DNA of 64,000 bases from Sodiomyces alkalinus F11 (Eukaryota > Ascomycota > Sordariomycetes > Glomerellales > Plectosphaerellaceae): contig NW_021167086.1 of assembly GCF_003711515.1 (NCBI RefSeq), forward strand, positions 1,139,149 through 1,203,148, given 5' to 3'. Position 1 is the stretch's first letter, and each line of letters starts with the position of its first letter. The notes under the pieces were generated by a model. That model made no database searches. It was given only the letters and a program-made list of their open reading frames with translations, and was not told the DNA's origin. This document shows positions 45,971 to 58,589 of this stretch, piece by piece. A program made the position numbers and the translations under genes.

Positions 45971-48900
45971 CACCCCCTTAGTTAAGGTGGGTCTTCCCAG
46001 GTTAACTAACTAATTAGAGGCTTCGGTTTAAACTAAACGCTCTTAACTTTTCTATCGTAAAATTAATAGTTAGGGGAAAACGCCCTCTTAAAAGGGATCT
46101 AAATCCGCCCTATTTAACCGTTTAATTTAAATCTATCTTAATTAGTTCCTTAATCCTAATTAGCCGGATCTGCTTAATCGGATCTATATCTATCGGATCT
46201 TCTACGCCCTTAGTAGCCTTCGTTACGGCCGCTTTAGCGCGTTTAATCTCTTCGTGTAGTCGTTTAGACTACTTAATACGGTCCTATTAATCCGTTAAAT
46301 TAAGCTATTACTATAGTCTTTTAATCCCTGCCTCCGGTAGTGCCTTCTTTAAACCGTCCGCGATTATCTCTTTCGTGTTAACGTACGTAACCTTAAAGAG
46401 GCCCTGCTATACTAACTAATATACCTACTAGTTCTAAATATCGACGTGCCGTAGCCTTATTCGTAGGCGCTATACCTTCTTATTAACGAGGTTAATAGTC
46501 TGCTAATTATCGTAGTATAGCTATAGTTACTATTAGTCTAACCGAAGCTCTAAGTCCCTTAATATCCGGCTAATAAATAACGTCTTTTTAGCGGCCTTTA
46601 TAAGAGCGAGCAGTTCCGATTCTGTTAACAACGTTATAACCGTCGGTTACTTACCCGCCTTCTAGTTAATAGTTTCCCCGAAGAGCTTTATCGTATATCC
46701 TTATAAACTCTTACGGTCCGGATTATCCTTAAAGGACGCGTCGCTTACTATTAGGAAGAGCCTATCCCCGCCGAATTCTAGATAGTAGTATCTTATATGA
46801 TACAGAAATAGTAGTACTTATTAAGCCCTTTTAAGATAGTCGGAGGAGAGATTAATATTATAACAGGAAAGCTTTAAATAGGCGAATACGATATCGGGTC
46901 TTATCACGATAGCAGTGTATAGGATAGAACCGATTATACCCTAGTATTAGCGGACCTCGGGAATTAACGCGCGGGTGCCGTTACGAGGTATTACCGGCTC
47001 CGTAGATAATAGGACCTTTAGTGGTTTTCGGTAGAGTATATCTGCGTAGTACTTAACCGCGATCTTCTCCACGTAGGAGGATTATAATAGCTATAGCCTA
47101 CGGGTGGCTCTATCCCTTAGGACCTTAATTCCTAGGAACTAACGGATTTCTTCGCCTCCTAATAACCTATAGCTCCGCTTAAGGGTAGCCTTAAGGTTAT
47201 CGGCGTCCGTCTTACGGTCTTTATAGTATATAAGTCCAATATCGTTAACGTAGAAGAATAGCATTCAACCGTCGCGGATTATAATATAGGGGTTATTAGG
47301 GATAGCTATAAAGCCTATCCTCTATAGCGTTCCGCTAAATTCTTCTTACTATAGTAATAGCGATACCCTTAAACCGAAAAGGGCTTTCCGTAGTAGTAGG
47401 ACCTTACCTGGTACTTCGTAGCCTTACGGTATCTTTATAAACACCTCTTCCTTAAGGCTAGCATTAACGAACGCGTTAACGGTATCGAACTACCTTATTT
47501 CTAGATTAAATCGGGCGGCGATCGCTATTAGTATACGGAAAGACCGTAAGACTAGCGTTACGGCGTAGTTACCTTTAGTGTTTAACCGTTTTTATTAATC
47601 CCCTCGGACTATAAGGCGTGCCTTACACTTAAGGAGGGTGCCCTCCTTATTAAATTTATAGGTGTATACCTATCTATAGGCGAGGACTTATTACTTATTA
47701 GCCTGATTACTACCTACCTCCTACTAGTAGCCTATCTATTAGTGCCCTTTAAGGTATTCCCCCTTAGCCTATAACCACCGCTCCCGTAACGGGTAGAGGC
47801 GTATATCGTAGTGGTGGTTTAGCGGAGGCGGGAAATCCTCGCGGGTTAGGCGCGATAGCGGCTAGGAGGTATTAGAGAGAGTAGAATCTATAGCATTAAC
47901 GTCGCCGTCGTTAATAGCTTACTTCCTCGCGCGTATAGGGTTATAAGTCCTTTTAGCGTTAAAGAACGCCTTTTAGGCGTTATCGTTCTACACTTTCTCG
48001 GTTTTATAGATACTTACGATAAATAGACGTGCCGCTACTATATACCCCTTAGGGGTATCCACGGCTGCCCGTTAATTATTATCGTCTCCTTCCACCTTAA
48101 CGCCCCTAACCACCGCTAACGCTATAAGGAACGCGCGCATAGGATCTTCCGGGGATATTAGAGGCGTGGGAAACGGTTCGAACCTCGTAGCGGTAAACCG
48201 CGGAGTGTCCGTAATAGTATCGGGATCCGTAGTAATAGCGGTAGCCTTTCCCGTAATAATAGTAGTGGCGTTTTCCTAGCCCGTAGTAATAGCGGTATTA
48301 TTACCTTTACCCGTAGTAATAGCGGTAGTATAGTCTTCTCCTATAGCGATAGTAGTGCCCGTAGTAATAATAGTGTCTATAGCGATAGCGGTAGCCTCTC
48401 TCATAGTAATAGCGGTGGCGTTAGAGTCTTCCGACTTAAGATCTAATACGTCTACGGCTATACCCCTTAATAGCAGCTTATTCGCGGTTATAGTATCGCT
48501 AGATTAGGTGATACGGATAGATTATAGGTATTCCCCGATTTCCTCGGTGGAAGCTATAGCTTATAGCGTTTTAATCCTGCCGTTAAATATCTCGTCTTCG
48601 TTAAAGACTATATCTTTAATAGTAATAATATCCGTTAGGTATAGTAGCTAAATACGGAAGCTATTCGAGGATTAGTATCCGACGTAATAACCGATCTATA
48701 CCTTCGGTTCTAGCCTTTATAGGCGGTTCCTTTTAGCTTAGGTATCGCGCGTTTCTATAAAAGCTTTATAGCCGTAAGCTTATAGGTGTGTAAGGTTAGG
48801 TTAACGGCCGCGTAGGCCTTTATATAGTATCTTCTAATCGTTAATGTATTATAGCGTCCTATTATATAGATATATAGTAGTCTTAAAGATCTTAGGCTAG

Positions 48901-51464
48901 ATAGATATAGGCAGATTAGCCCTAATCCTTATAGCCCTCGCCCTCCTTTTAACGATACCTGTAATCCGTTCTATAACGCCGTTTTAATCCTATAAATATA
49001 GTACCGACGGCTAGTATTCTACCCCTTTAGTAGCGAGGAAAGTAACGACTTCTAGGTGCTAAAATATCTCGGAATCGGCTCGCAGGATATATAGCCTAAC
49101 GTCGAATTAGGTCTTAAGCAGGGCAAAAACGTCTTTTAGAGCGTATAGGATAGAGCCTTAGTCTCTTTTCTATAGGTAGTAATCCCACGTATAACCTATA
49201 TACACGTCTATAACGAATATAATAGACTTATATAGTCCGCCTGCTAACTACTCCGCCTCTTCTAGATCGTGAAAATTAATAGCTAAGGCCTCTCCAGGCT
49301 TTAACAGGTAAAGGGATAGTATCCGCCGGATCTGCGTAGGCACTTACGATTACCTATACACGTTATAGTCCGTTATATAAGGTCCCTTTATCTTTACCCT
49401 CTAAATAGCGTCGACGATCTTTATAAGAGTATTGGTGCCGTAATAGCCGAGGCGTTTATACTACTATTATACCGTGGTCTTCTACGGTTACCGCGGTTAT
49501 CGTGATCTTCTATACGGGTTATCGCGCGGATGCCTTACCGAGACTGCGAACACGGTAGCGGCTATAGCTTCCGCGCGCTCGATTCTATACTAGCCGTGGA
49601 TATCTAGCAGCTTATAGATAGGCCGGTTATCGGCGGAGCTAACGATAGTATCGTTTACGGTATCCTAGCGGTAGCCTTATAGGCGTAGCTAGCGTTCCGA
49701 GACGATATTAATAACGAATTCCTTATAGTATATAACATTATAGAGACGTAGTAGCCTCTTTGTACCCGATGGGGATTATACACGTAGCTTAACGTCTCCG
49801 TATCCGAGGATAGAAGCCTTATAAGTACCCACCTAAAAGGATAAAGATAAAGTATCCGTGGGTAGTCTAACGGCCGTAAAACGGCCTCGATTATTAAAGA
49901 TATAGATTAACGATTCTAAGTCTAGGATCGCGTAGTATAATAGCGCTCTAGCTTAGTTAATAGAGAGGGATACCCCCTATTCTTATTATAATCTTAATAG
50001 TGTTATCGTATAATAACGGCGCGCTACCCCCTAGGTTAGGTGGGCGCCTAGTCTCCCTATCGCGGTGACGGATAGGTCTTTTAAAGCTATGCTTACGGGC
50101 GGCCTAGTAACCCCCCGATTTTGTTATATAGTAGTTATAATATCTTGTAAAACCTCCTTATTATGGGAGGGATAGCCTTTACGGACGTGTTACTATAAGG
50201 ACGCTTCTTATTATCTTTATTATTAGTAGTATCCTTAGTATCGGGGAGGTTCCTAAGGGTATTAAAAGTGCCTCTCCCGACTTTAGGCTTTATAGCGGAG
50301 GATTATAGGCTTTTCATATTACTAAGAACCGTATATAAAGCCTTTACGAAGTCGTTAATCATTAGCTCGTTCTCCGTAATCTTATCGTAGTTATGTATTA
50401 GGTAGTTATTACTTTATTCCTAGGCGATAGGTCTAATAGCTTTTAACACGTCTTCTACCTAATAGTCCGCGCTGAATAGTTCTAAAACGCCTATATATTT
50501 ATGGTATATTATCGCTATTTTCTAGCTTATAATCTAGCCGTCTATATCCTTAGGTATAGCCTTTATAGGCGTGGTATATCGTCGATACAGGACTAAGGCT
50601 TTCTTACGGAAGTTTATAGGGGTCGGTCCTATATATATATATATAGGAGAGTAATCTAAGCCTATAGGTTATTTACGGTGTTATTCTATAATTAGGCGAG
50701 GAGGCTATATAATATAGTATAGACGGTCCCTTCGATATAGGAGCATACCTTATTAAACTCCTTTTACTACGCGTTATAGTCTGCCTTTTCTTCGCGGTAT
50801 ACGCGGTAATCTTATAGGTAGCGCGTACGCCCCTTTTTAAAGAGGTTATCGATAAACGTGGGCGTCCTAGTTATTAGTTCTTTTATTACGGCTATAGCCT
50901 TCCGGCGAGCGGCCGTCTTCCTCTTACTAATAGCCGTGGCCGCCGTGGCACTTACCGTGGTAGCCGTGGCGGCGTCTATAGCGTCCGTGGCCTTATCGCC
51001 CTTTAGCGTGATAGTGGAAAACGGAGTAGCCGTAACGGTAGTGGCCGTGGCCTCCTCCGTGTTAGGGTCTACGGCGAGGGCCTTATATTTACAGATATTA
51101 GGCGGTATAGGTATAGGGAGGAGATAGGCGTTAGCCTTTTTATCGCTTAGCTTTAGATTTAGGTAGTTATTCTAGTAAGAGGCCGATTTACCGCGTATAG
51201 CGCGCTCCTAAACTGCTTAATCCTTTTAGTTAATAAGGGTAATAGCGGCCGCCTTCTATTCGGCGTTAGATACGTTAGAAGATATCTTTACTAGTTTATC
51301 GGTTAGTTAATTAATAGGTAGGTTAATTAATCTCTTAATTACTCTAATTAGGTCGATAGTAGTTATTTAAGAGTGTTTATATAGATATAATTACTTCTTT
51401 ATAATAGAATAGGGGTAGCCTTATTAATATCTATCCTTTAGACGTTATAAACCGGGCTTCTAAC
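45971..51464 (-). pseudogene. copia gag-pol polyprotein relic
   Basis: Internal region of the copia element, read on the minus strand from gag (near 51400) to RNase H (near 46600). Reverse transcriptase motifs lie near 47250 and the RPDI-FA region near 46900. Variable Ala/Thr-rich tracts lie at 48210-48420 and about 50930-51070. In-frame stops are almost all of the RIP type. Confidence 0.75.
48210..48420. repeat. degenerate minisatellite in the copia coding region
   Basis: About seven imperfect copies of a unit with the core CCCGTAGTAATAGCGGTAG, with variable spacing of roughly 27-36 bp. Read on the minus strand it gives Thr/Ala/Ile-rich repeats (such as ATAITTG), located between the integrase side and the reverse transcriptase side of the polyprotein. 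Confidence 0.7.
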
Positions 51465-51741
51465 TATCGCATGTTAAATAGGTATTTAAAATAATTAACT
51501 TAGTAGAGTAGAAATCTTATATATATATATTATATTAAGTTATATCTGTGTAAGTCTCTTATACCCTTAATTTTAGGTGGTAAAGACTCTATTATAGGTA
51601 CTATATTATTTAGATCCTATCCGGTCTTTTCCGGTATCCGCCCCTATTATATGCTAATACCCGAGGTCCGAAGCCCTTAGTTAGGGAGTAGATCCCCCCT
51701 GGATCCCCTATAGACCACGTCGTGGTCCTATCTATACGATA
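51465..51741 (-). repeat. copia 5' LTR
   Basis: 277 bp, the partner of 45694-45970. The adjacent internal side (51450-51464) would hold the primer-binding site; a tRNA match was not determined. Confidence 0.85.
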
Positions 51742-52288
51742 TTATTATAGTCCTGTCCTTAATCCCTTACTCCTATACTATAGCTAGCGTCGGCCTCCCT
51801 TTAATCTATATATAAGGAACCGAGCGCCGATATCCCTTTAATCCATATAAAGAACTAGCGCCGATATATAATATACCTAAAAATAGAAATTTGTCTCCTT
51901 CCCTCTTATGCCTCTTTTACCCTTGTGCTTTCCTTCTTTATAGGAAAGAACGGTGCCTACGTGCCCTTTTAGGGGATATCTTCCTTAACACCTCCTCCCT
52001 ATTTTTCTTCTCTTTTTTTTTTCTTTTCTTTTTCTTCACGCCTCCGATTTCGAGATTTTTCATCGTATCCGTAGCGTGCCGTAAGTTAACCCTTATAGTG
52101 TTTTACTTATAGGAGCAGGGCTTAATAGTTATTAACGTGTTATAGCTTCTTAATTTTCCTAATTTTTCCCTATTATCTTATAAGTATCCTTCTAACGTCT
52201 CTCCGTCCTAGAGAAAATAACTTATATAGCTTCGCTAACTATCTTATATAGCTCCCTTGACCACCGCCACTATACCTCCTAAGGAGAC

Positions 52289-52317
52289 TAATAATAATAA
52301 TAATAATAATAATAATA
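52289..52317. repeat. AAT trinucleotide repeat
   Basis: About nine AAT units near the start of the decayed plus-strand frame, coding an Asn tract. Confidence 0.85.
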
Positions 52318-53507
52318 AGCGGCCAGTATCTAAGCTAGTAGCTAGTAACGCTTCTAAGAAGCGTAAAACTACGATAACTATAGCGTCGTTATTATTAACT
52401 ACCCCTTATTAAGAGGTGGTAGACGTTAGGGAAAGGGCCTCCGGGGGCTTAACCCTTAAGGACCTTTATTCCCGCTACGCCAGCTAGCTAGCTAAGATTA
52501 ATTTTAGTAATAAAACATCTCGCCTACGGTTCGAGTTATACCAGTACTCCGGTATAATCTCCGCTAAGTATACTTTTTACTTTAGGTATAATAGTCGTTA
52601 TTATAATAAGCTTCCCACCACGGGCCGTAACATAGCTATTTAGTTATAGAAGGTCCTTATTATCGCCGCTACTAAGGATAGCCTTAATAATAGCTATCGC
52701 GTAAGTTCTTTTCGGGGGGAACCTTATATAGGCGTATACTAACTATACCGTAGATTATAGCTATAGAGTACTAGAATATCCTTAAAGCCTCCTTAGGTAA
52801 GCTTAAGAGGGAGATAACCTTTACCGCCGCCGATAAGTCTTCTACCGCTTATCGGGCGAAGGAAGAAGTTAATAACGCCCGCTAAAAAACGGCGGATAAA
52901 ATCCTCGAGTCTCTCCAGGATTTAGCGTTATTGCTTCGCCGGTATATCGATTAATAGGATTAGTCGATAGCCGTATAGGAACGCCTCGCCGTCGCCTTTA
53001 AAAGGGTTACTACTAGTATAGCGTATAACCCCCCGGTAATCCCCCCTCTTAATATACTACCTCTTAACATACTACCTTCTCTTCCTCTTCCTTCTTCTAT
53101 TCCGTAACTAGATATCCCCCCTCCCGCCTTTACGCCCTCCGACTTATTTACCGATAATAACGATAATAACGATAACGGTATATACTAAGGCCCCCCTAAC
53201 CCCTATAATATCCCTGAGTCCGAGCCCGCGACGCTTACCCCCGCGCCGAAAAAGAAGGCGCCGGCTAAGAAAAAGGCTACGCCTAAAAACATAACGCCTT
53301 CGATACCCCTACCGAAGAAGAAAAAGAAGTAGTAGAAGGCTAAGCCTCTTATTATTCTTTCGGATAATACGCTATCCACTAATAGGTAAGAGGTAGAAAG
53401 GGATAATACCTATATAAGTAAAAGCGCTACTACCACGGGGTAGAGCGAGGTATATATAGAGGAAAACAGGGAGGGCCCTTAGGCACCTATACCCTTAGAT
53501 TCGGAGT

Positions 53508-53682
53508 TAAAGGGTTACACCGATAATCTATAACCGTAGTAAGTATCCTTAGTAGGTAAGGGTTATACCGAGGATCTGTAGCTATAATAGGTGGTTAAAG
53601 GTATATACGAAGGATTAGGTAAGGGTTACGCTAAGGATCTATAATTATAGTAGGCGGTTAAAGGTATATACGGAGGACGGGG
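53508..53682 (+). repeat. 63-bp tandem repeat, about 2.7 copies
   Basis: Units starting at 53555 and 53618 share GGTAAGGGTTA... AAAGGTATATACG. A shortened, diverged copy precedes them from about 53508. The period is exactly 21 codons, so the repeat was protein-coding (GKGYxxDL... VKGIYxG). Confidence 0.8.
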
Positions 53683-56600
53683 GTTTTTTTTTTTAATATA
53701 ACTTATAGGGTACGCCCGCTTACCACTTTAATTATACCCCCTTAATAGTCCCGTTATAACTTATAACCGTGTAACCGCCTAAGGGAAAAAGAGATAGAAA
53801 AAAGGGAAAAGGGATAAAGGAAAAGAAAAAGGCTTAACCAGTTAAGGGGAGTAGACCGAAGAAGAATAAAGAAAAGGAAGACTTAGCGGGTTAATCGTAG
53901 TCCTATAGTACTCCCGCTATATCGAGCTTTTACTTAAAGTAGGTATTAATAAGCTTATCCGGTATATTACGTTTTAGCTCCTATATATTCTCTTTGTCGT
54001 CGTAGCCGGCCTATTTAATAAGGTATTAGCGCTGTCTCCCTTAGTAGCGATAGTTTAAGATTACTTTAACCTTATATTCGTTAGAGTCCGGTTCCACGTC
54101 GATATCCTATAATTCAGGTATCTTTCTATCACGGGTCCTCTATAGTTCTAGTAAGGAGATAGGGAAGACGTTATAGATTCTTATAGTCTTTAGGAGGGCG
54201 AGTTAATACGCTAGTCTATATATGCCTATAACTTTAGTGATTTTATACGGTCCGATAAACTTATCGCTAAGTTTCTTCGAAAGCCTACGCTATCGGATAT
54301 TCTTCGTGGAGAGTAAGACGTATTAGTTAACCGTAAATTACCTCTAAGTCCTCCTATCGTTATAGTATTATTTGTACGTTCCTTAGGCTTTTTTAATTAG
54401 GTCTATAAGGGAGCGGCGGCTAATTATAAGTTACTCCGCGCGTGTTTCGGCCTTAGCTAAATAAGCCTCCCCCGCCCTAGGTAATTAGACTTTATTAGGG
54501 CCCCTCGGGTTATAACCTATTAGTATATCTACGGATATTCGTCGTATAGTGGAGTACTACACTATATTATAAGTAAATTCCGTAAGGACTAAGCGGTCTA
54601 TCTAGTCGTCCTATTCCTAGTAGCAGAAGACCCTAAGATAGTATTCTACGTTCTGGTTCTATCTCTTTATCTAGCTATTAGTCTACGGGTACTACGCTAT
54701 AGATAAGCGTCGCTTAGTGCCGAAGTAACGGTAAAGAGTAGCCTAAAAACGGCTCGTGAATAAGGACCCTTAGTCGGATATAATCCTATTAGGAACCCCG
54801 AAGGTTTAAAAGATATAATACTATAACGTATCCGTAAGTCCCTTAGTAGTAAGGCTACTACTTATAAGGATATATAACGCGTATTTTATTAGATAGTATA
54901 TAATAACGAGAATCGCGTTATATTTCCTACCCCTATTATAGATACGGGGTAGTCCTATAATAAAGTTAATCAAAATCTCCGTAAAAGGATAATCTAGGAT
55001 AAGAAGACTTACTAGCTCACTATACGGCTTATAATACCGCGGTTTTATTTATGAGTATACTATATAGATAGGTATAAATTCTCTAATATCTTAAGGGAGG
55101 TAATCCTAAAAGTAAAAGCCTAATACGCGCTTTACCGTATAAATAACCCCGTAATAACTAGCACTATATCTATTGTGGAAAGCTTATAGTAGTTTATCTT
55201 ATAACCCCGAATAGTTTAGTATAATCCTTATCCTTTAAAATAGAGGACGCCCTTAACGTCTCTAGACTAGTATCCTTTCGTGGCTATATCGCCGTAAACC
55301 TCCCGCTACCGGTTATAGAAAGGGTTTTCGGCTTACACCTTAACGACCTCTTCTACTAGGGTAGGGTTAGTCAGCGCTATAGGTATATCGGGGTCCTATA
55401 CGGTTCCCGTGCTAATCACGGTAAGTATAAACTTCTTAGAGAATAACTCTATGGCGTAAGTCCCATTAGCGATTAAGGACTATTCGTAAAGGGTATACTA
55501 CGGCTTCCGCGAGAGGCTATTAGCGGGGTTTAACATACTAAGCCTATATCTAATCTTAAAATCAAAAAGAGCTAGTTCTTCTAGCCACCGGGCGTACTAC
55601 CCCTTAAGCTTTAGCTTATTAAAAAGATAACGATAGTTTAGGTAGTCTATTAGGACTATAATAAGGCTCTAACTATAAGCGATATAATACTGCTATATCC
55701 AAAACGATTTAAGTATTACTATTAGCTTAGAATCGGGCGTGCTATAGTTTATCTTAGCGCTATATAACTTTCGGGATATAAATATAACGGGTCTTTATGA
55801 ACTATCTTCTTACTAGCTTATTACCGCGCTAATAGCGAATATAAAGGTATCGGGTTTAATATATATAGGTAGTATAGGATTAAAATATTATAGTATCGGA
55901 GCGTCCTAGAATACTAGTTTTAACTATTCAAATACGGTATAGATATAAGGGGGAAGGCGTAGGAGCCCGGATTAGGCACCCTTTAAGAGGTCGGTAAGGG
56001 GGGTAGCCACCTTAGAATAACTTTTAATAAAGCGCTTATAAAACCTAGTAAAACCGAGGAAGATTTAGATCTTCTTAATACTATTAGGCGCTTTCTAATC
56101 CCGGATAGCCTTAACTTATACAGGGTTTATATATACTCCGTTAGGGCTATAGATAAAACTAAGGAGTTCCATATCGCGAGTCTTAAATTCGTATTTATCG
56201 GGGTTAGCGTAAAAGGACTACTCCCGGAGCCTAGCCAGGACTTAGCGTACGTGCTTTCGGTAGTCTTCTAAGTTATTACTATAGATAAGAATATCGTCTA
56301 GGTATATAATATAGATGATATTAATATATCCGGCGAGGGCTTAGTTAATATATTATTAAAAACTCGCGGGGGTATTAGTTAGGCTAAAAGGTATTATAAG
56401 GTATTCGAAATAGCCGTATTTCGTGCGGAAGGCCGTTTTCTATTTATCGCCCGCGCTAATCCGGAGCCGGTAATAGGCGTCCTTAAAGTCTAGCTTAGTA
56501 TAGTATTACGCCGAGGATAAACGGTCTAGGATCTTATAAATTAATGGTAAAGGGGTATAGTCTTTAATAGTCACCTTATTTAATCCCCTATAATCCACGT

Positions 56601-57395
56601 AGAGGCGTAACTTACTACCCTTCTTAGGGATAAATAGGATAGGGGCCCTATAAGGACTAAACGATAATTGGATCTAACCCTTACGAATAGTATCCTGGAT
56701 ATACTAGCGGAGGACCTTAAGCTTTTATACGGCTAATAAGTAGATAGGGCCGAAAGGTGGCTTCTTCCCTTCCTCGATTTTAATTATATAGCTCTATCGT
56801 TAATAGGCGGGGAGCCGTCCGGTATTATTAATATCGAATACGTTAGCGAAATCTTAGTATTATTTAGGGAGGATAGCCGACTTAGGGGGGGGTGCTAGAT
56901 TAAGGGGAGTTACCGGATTAGGAGGATAGGGGTTAATATTAAGGCCTACCCTAGCTACGCGTTAAACTAATATAGAGGAGGATAGGGTTAAAACCGTCAC
57001 GGCCTCCTTTATAGCTTTCTATAATTCTTATCGGCTTAAGATAATATAGAGGTTAGAGCGTTCTAGGAGGTAATTCTAGGTACTAGTTTACTAATCGACT
57101 ATAGGGCTAACGGCTATTAGCTAAGGTTATCCTAGGATAATTCGGGAGCCCTTAGGGTCTAGGTTTATAATATAAAATTCAACACGTTATACTTTTCTTC
57201 GTTTCTAGCGGTTAGTCGCGAAGATAAGCCGAGTGATAGAGCCGAGGGTGGATTTCTTTTTATCCGTGATCTAGGATATAGGAAGGGGGGGTCTAGATAG
57301 GACTTAGTTAGGATCTAGAAAAGATTAGTCTAAAATATTAATATCGGCTCCCTTATCTAGGAGAGCCGGGGTTTATACCTATTCCCTACCTTTAT

Positions 57396-57408
57396 AGAGG
57401 GAGACGCG
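57396..57408. repeat. LINE target-site duplication, left copy
   Basis: AGAGGGAGACGCG, identical to 62939-62951 directly after the poly-A tail. Confidence 0.93.
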
Positions 57409-57732
57409 CTTTTATCCTTCTTATAACTCACGTGGGGGGACCTACGTTTTACGCGCAAACGCTCTAAACCACTCGAAACCTATATCAATCGATAGCTCTT
57501 TTCAAGCTCTATATGCCTATCTATAGTCCTGTATCGCGCAGGCGCTATTTAGGACGTAAAATAAGTGCGAAAACGCCTGGAAACGCACCTACGGGTGCCC
57601 TACGTGCGGGGAAAAAATCTGATATAGCCCGTGCGTAGCTGACAAAGCAGCCGCGCAGAGCCGCAACCATCAACGCCTCGCGACCCCAGCACCCCTTCAA
57701 CCCCCCCGGCCTCCCTCCCCACAGACCCTAAG

Positions 57733-58554
57733 AAGGTCCCTAAGGTTATTTTATAGCCTATAGCAGGGGAAATAATCCCCCGGGAGAACTTTAATCCTCT
57801 TAAGCTCCGGAACAGGCTAAATAAGGCCTTAAAAATCCCTGCTATTACGGCTATTAGCCTATTAACTAACGGGAACCTTATTTTGACCTCGGGCCCGAAA
57901 TACAGCGTCTAGCAGCTCCTAGACTCTCAGAATCAGTGGTTTAAGCAGCTAAACCTGCCTCTTCAGCCCCCCTAACCTACAGGCGACTAGTTTAAGCTTA
58001 TTATGAAACAGGTGCCTACTAGGGCCTTTGGAGGGGGGGAAACGCCGCTATCCGACCCTGCCGACCCTTCCGACACACCGCTAGAAGCCCTGAACCGCAG
58101 CCTTCGACAGGGCCTAGGTTTAAAGGACCTAGTTACTGAAATCGGCACCTTTAACCCTGTTAGGGTGGTAGGGAAGCCTCGGTGGCTAGGAACCCTAGAC
58201 GGGCTTCACGGCACTATTATCGTTTCAGTGCCAACTACTAAAGAGCAGAAATACTGCTTAAAACAGGGGCTCTATATAGCCGGCCAGCGGCTAAAGGTCT
58301 ATAAATATAGGCCTATAACCCCTAGAACCCAGTGCTCTAACTACTGGAAATTTGGGTATACCCGAGGGACCTATAAGAGCCTAACTATCTGCTCTATCTG
58401 CGCTACGGAGGGCTATAGCGACGAAGACTACTACTATAACGAGTGCGAGTAATACGGCGACTACGAACACAGGACCTATAAGTGCTGTAACTGCGAGGGG
58501 GCACACCCCCCTTACAGTAAAAACTACAAGGTCTTTCAAGCTATTAAACCCTAA
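57733..58554 (+). pseudogene. LINE ORF1 (nucleic-acid-binding, zinc knuckles)
   Basis: The frame can be followed from about 57733 (KVPKVIL) through the stop-free stretch 58003-58450 to TAA at 58552. It ends in Cys-rich zinc-knuckle units (SNYWKFGYTRGTYK, CSICATEGYSDED, CCNCEGAHPPYS). Several expected Cys and His positions read as Tyr, as RIP would produce from TGC or CAY. ORF1 proteins of this kind bind the LINE RNA. Earlier codons, back to about 57650, may also belong to it. The 149-codon open stretch at 58003 is only part of it and is not a host gene. Confidence 0.8.
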
Positions 58555-58589
58555 ATCCTATAAATAAAGGGTCTTATAGTTCGAAAGAA

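Larger units (their letters stand above)
45694..51741 (-). mobile_element. complete Ty1/copia retrotransposon, RIP-inactivated
   Basis: The 6048-bp element is bounded by two LTRs of equal length, 277 bp (45694-45970 and 51465-51741), each starting TATCG and ending CGATA. A purine-rich tract adjoins the left LTR on the inside, as expected for a minus-strand element. On the minus strand the polyprotein shows reverse transcriptase with Y-V-N-D at 47252-47241 (the family motif is YVDD; the change fits C-to-T at CpA on the plus strand) and the motif RPDI-FA near 46905-46885. The frame is full of TAG/TAA stops, so it is dead. I could not confirm a 5-bp target-site duplication. Confidence 0.85.
52268..53682 (+). 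pseudogene. RIP-killed frame with Asn tract and 21-residue repeats, unknown function
   Basis: On the plus strand a decayed frame begins near 52271 (ATA in place of ATG, then PPKET), followed by a run of nine AAT codons (Asn), a basic segment (KLVASNASKKRKTT) and GGLTLKDLYSRYAS near 52450. Stops are of the RIP type at first. Farther on the frame has to shift to stay readable. It ends in a 63-bp tandem repeat coding GKGYTEDL-type units. It lies between the copia element and the gypsy element and belongs to neither by recognisable motif. It may be the gag-like or first ORF of another element, or a captured gene. Confidence 0.4.

Noticed and set aside
50858..51127. 89-codon plus-strand frame rich in Ala and Val
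   Set aside because: Antisense to an Ala/Thr-rich part of the copia polyprotein relic.
45694..51741. A clean 5-bp target-site duplication for the complete copia element
   Set aside because: The five bases on the two sides do not match (CTGTC versus TTATT), so none is claimed.
58003..58452. 149-codon frame as a free-standing gene
   Set aside because: It continues upstream and downstream through RIP-type stops and carries the zinc knuckles of a LINE ORF1, so it is part of the retrotransposon.
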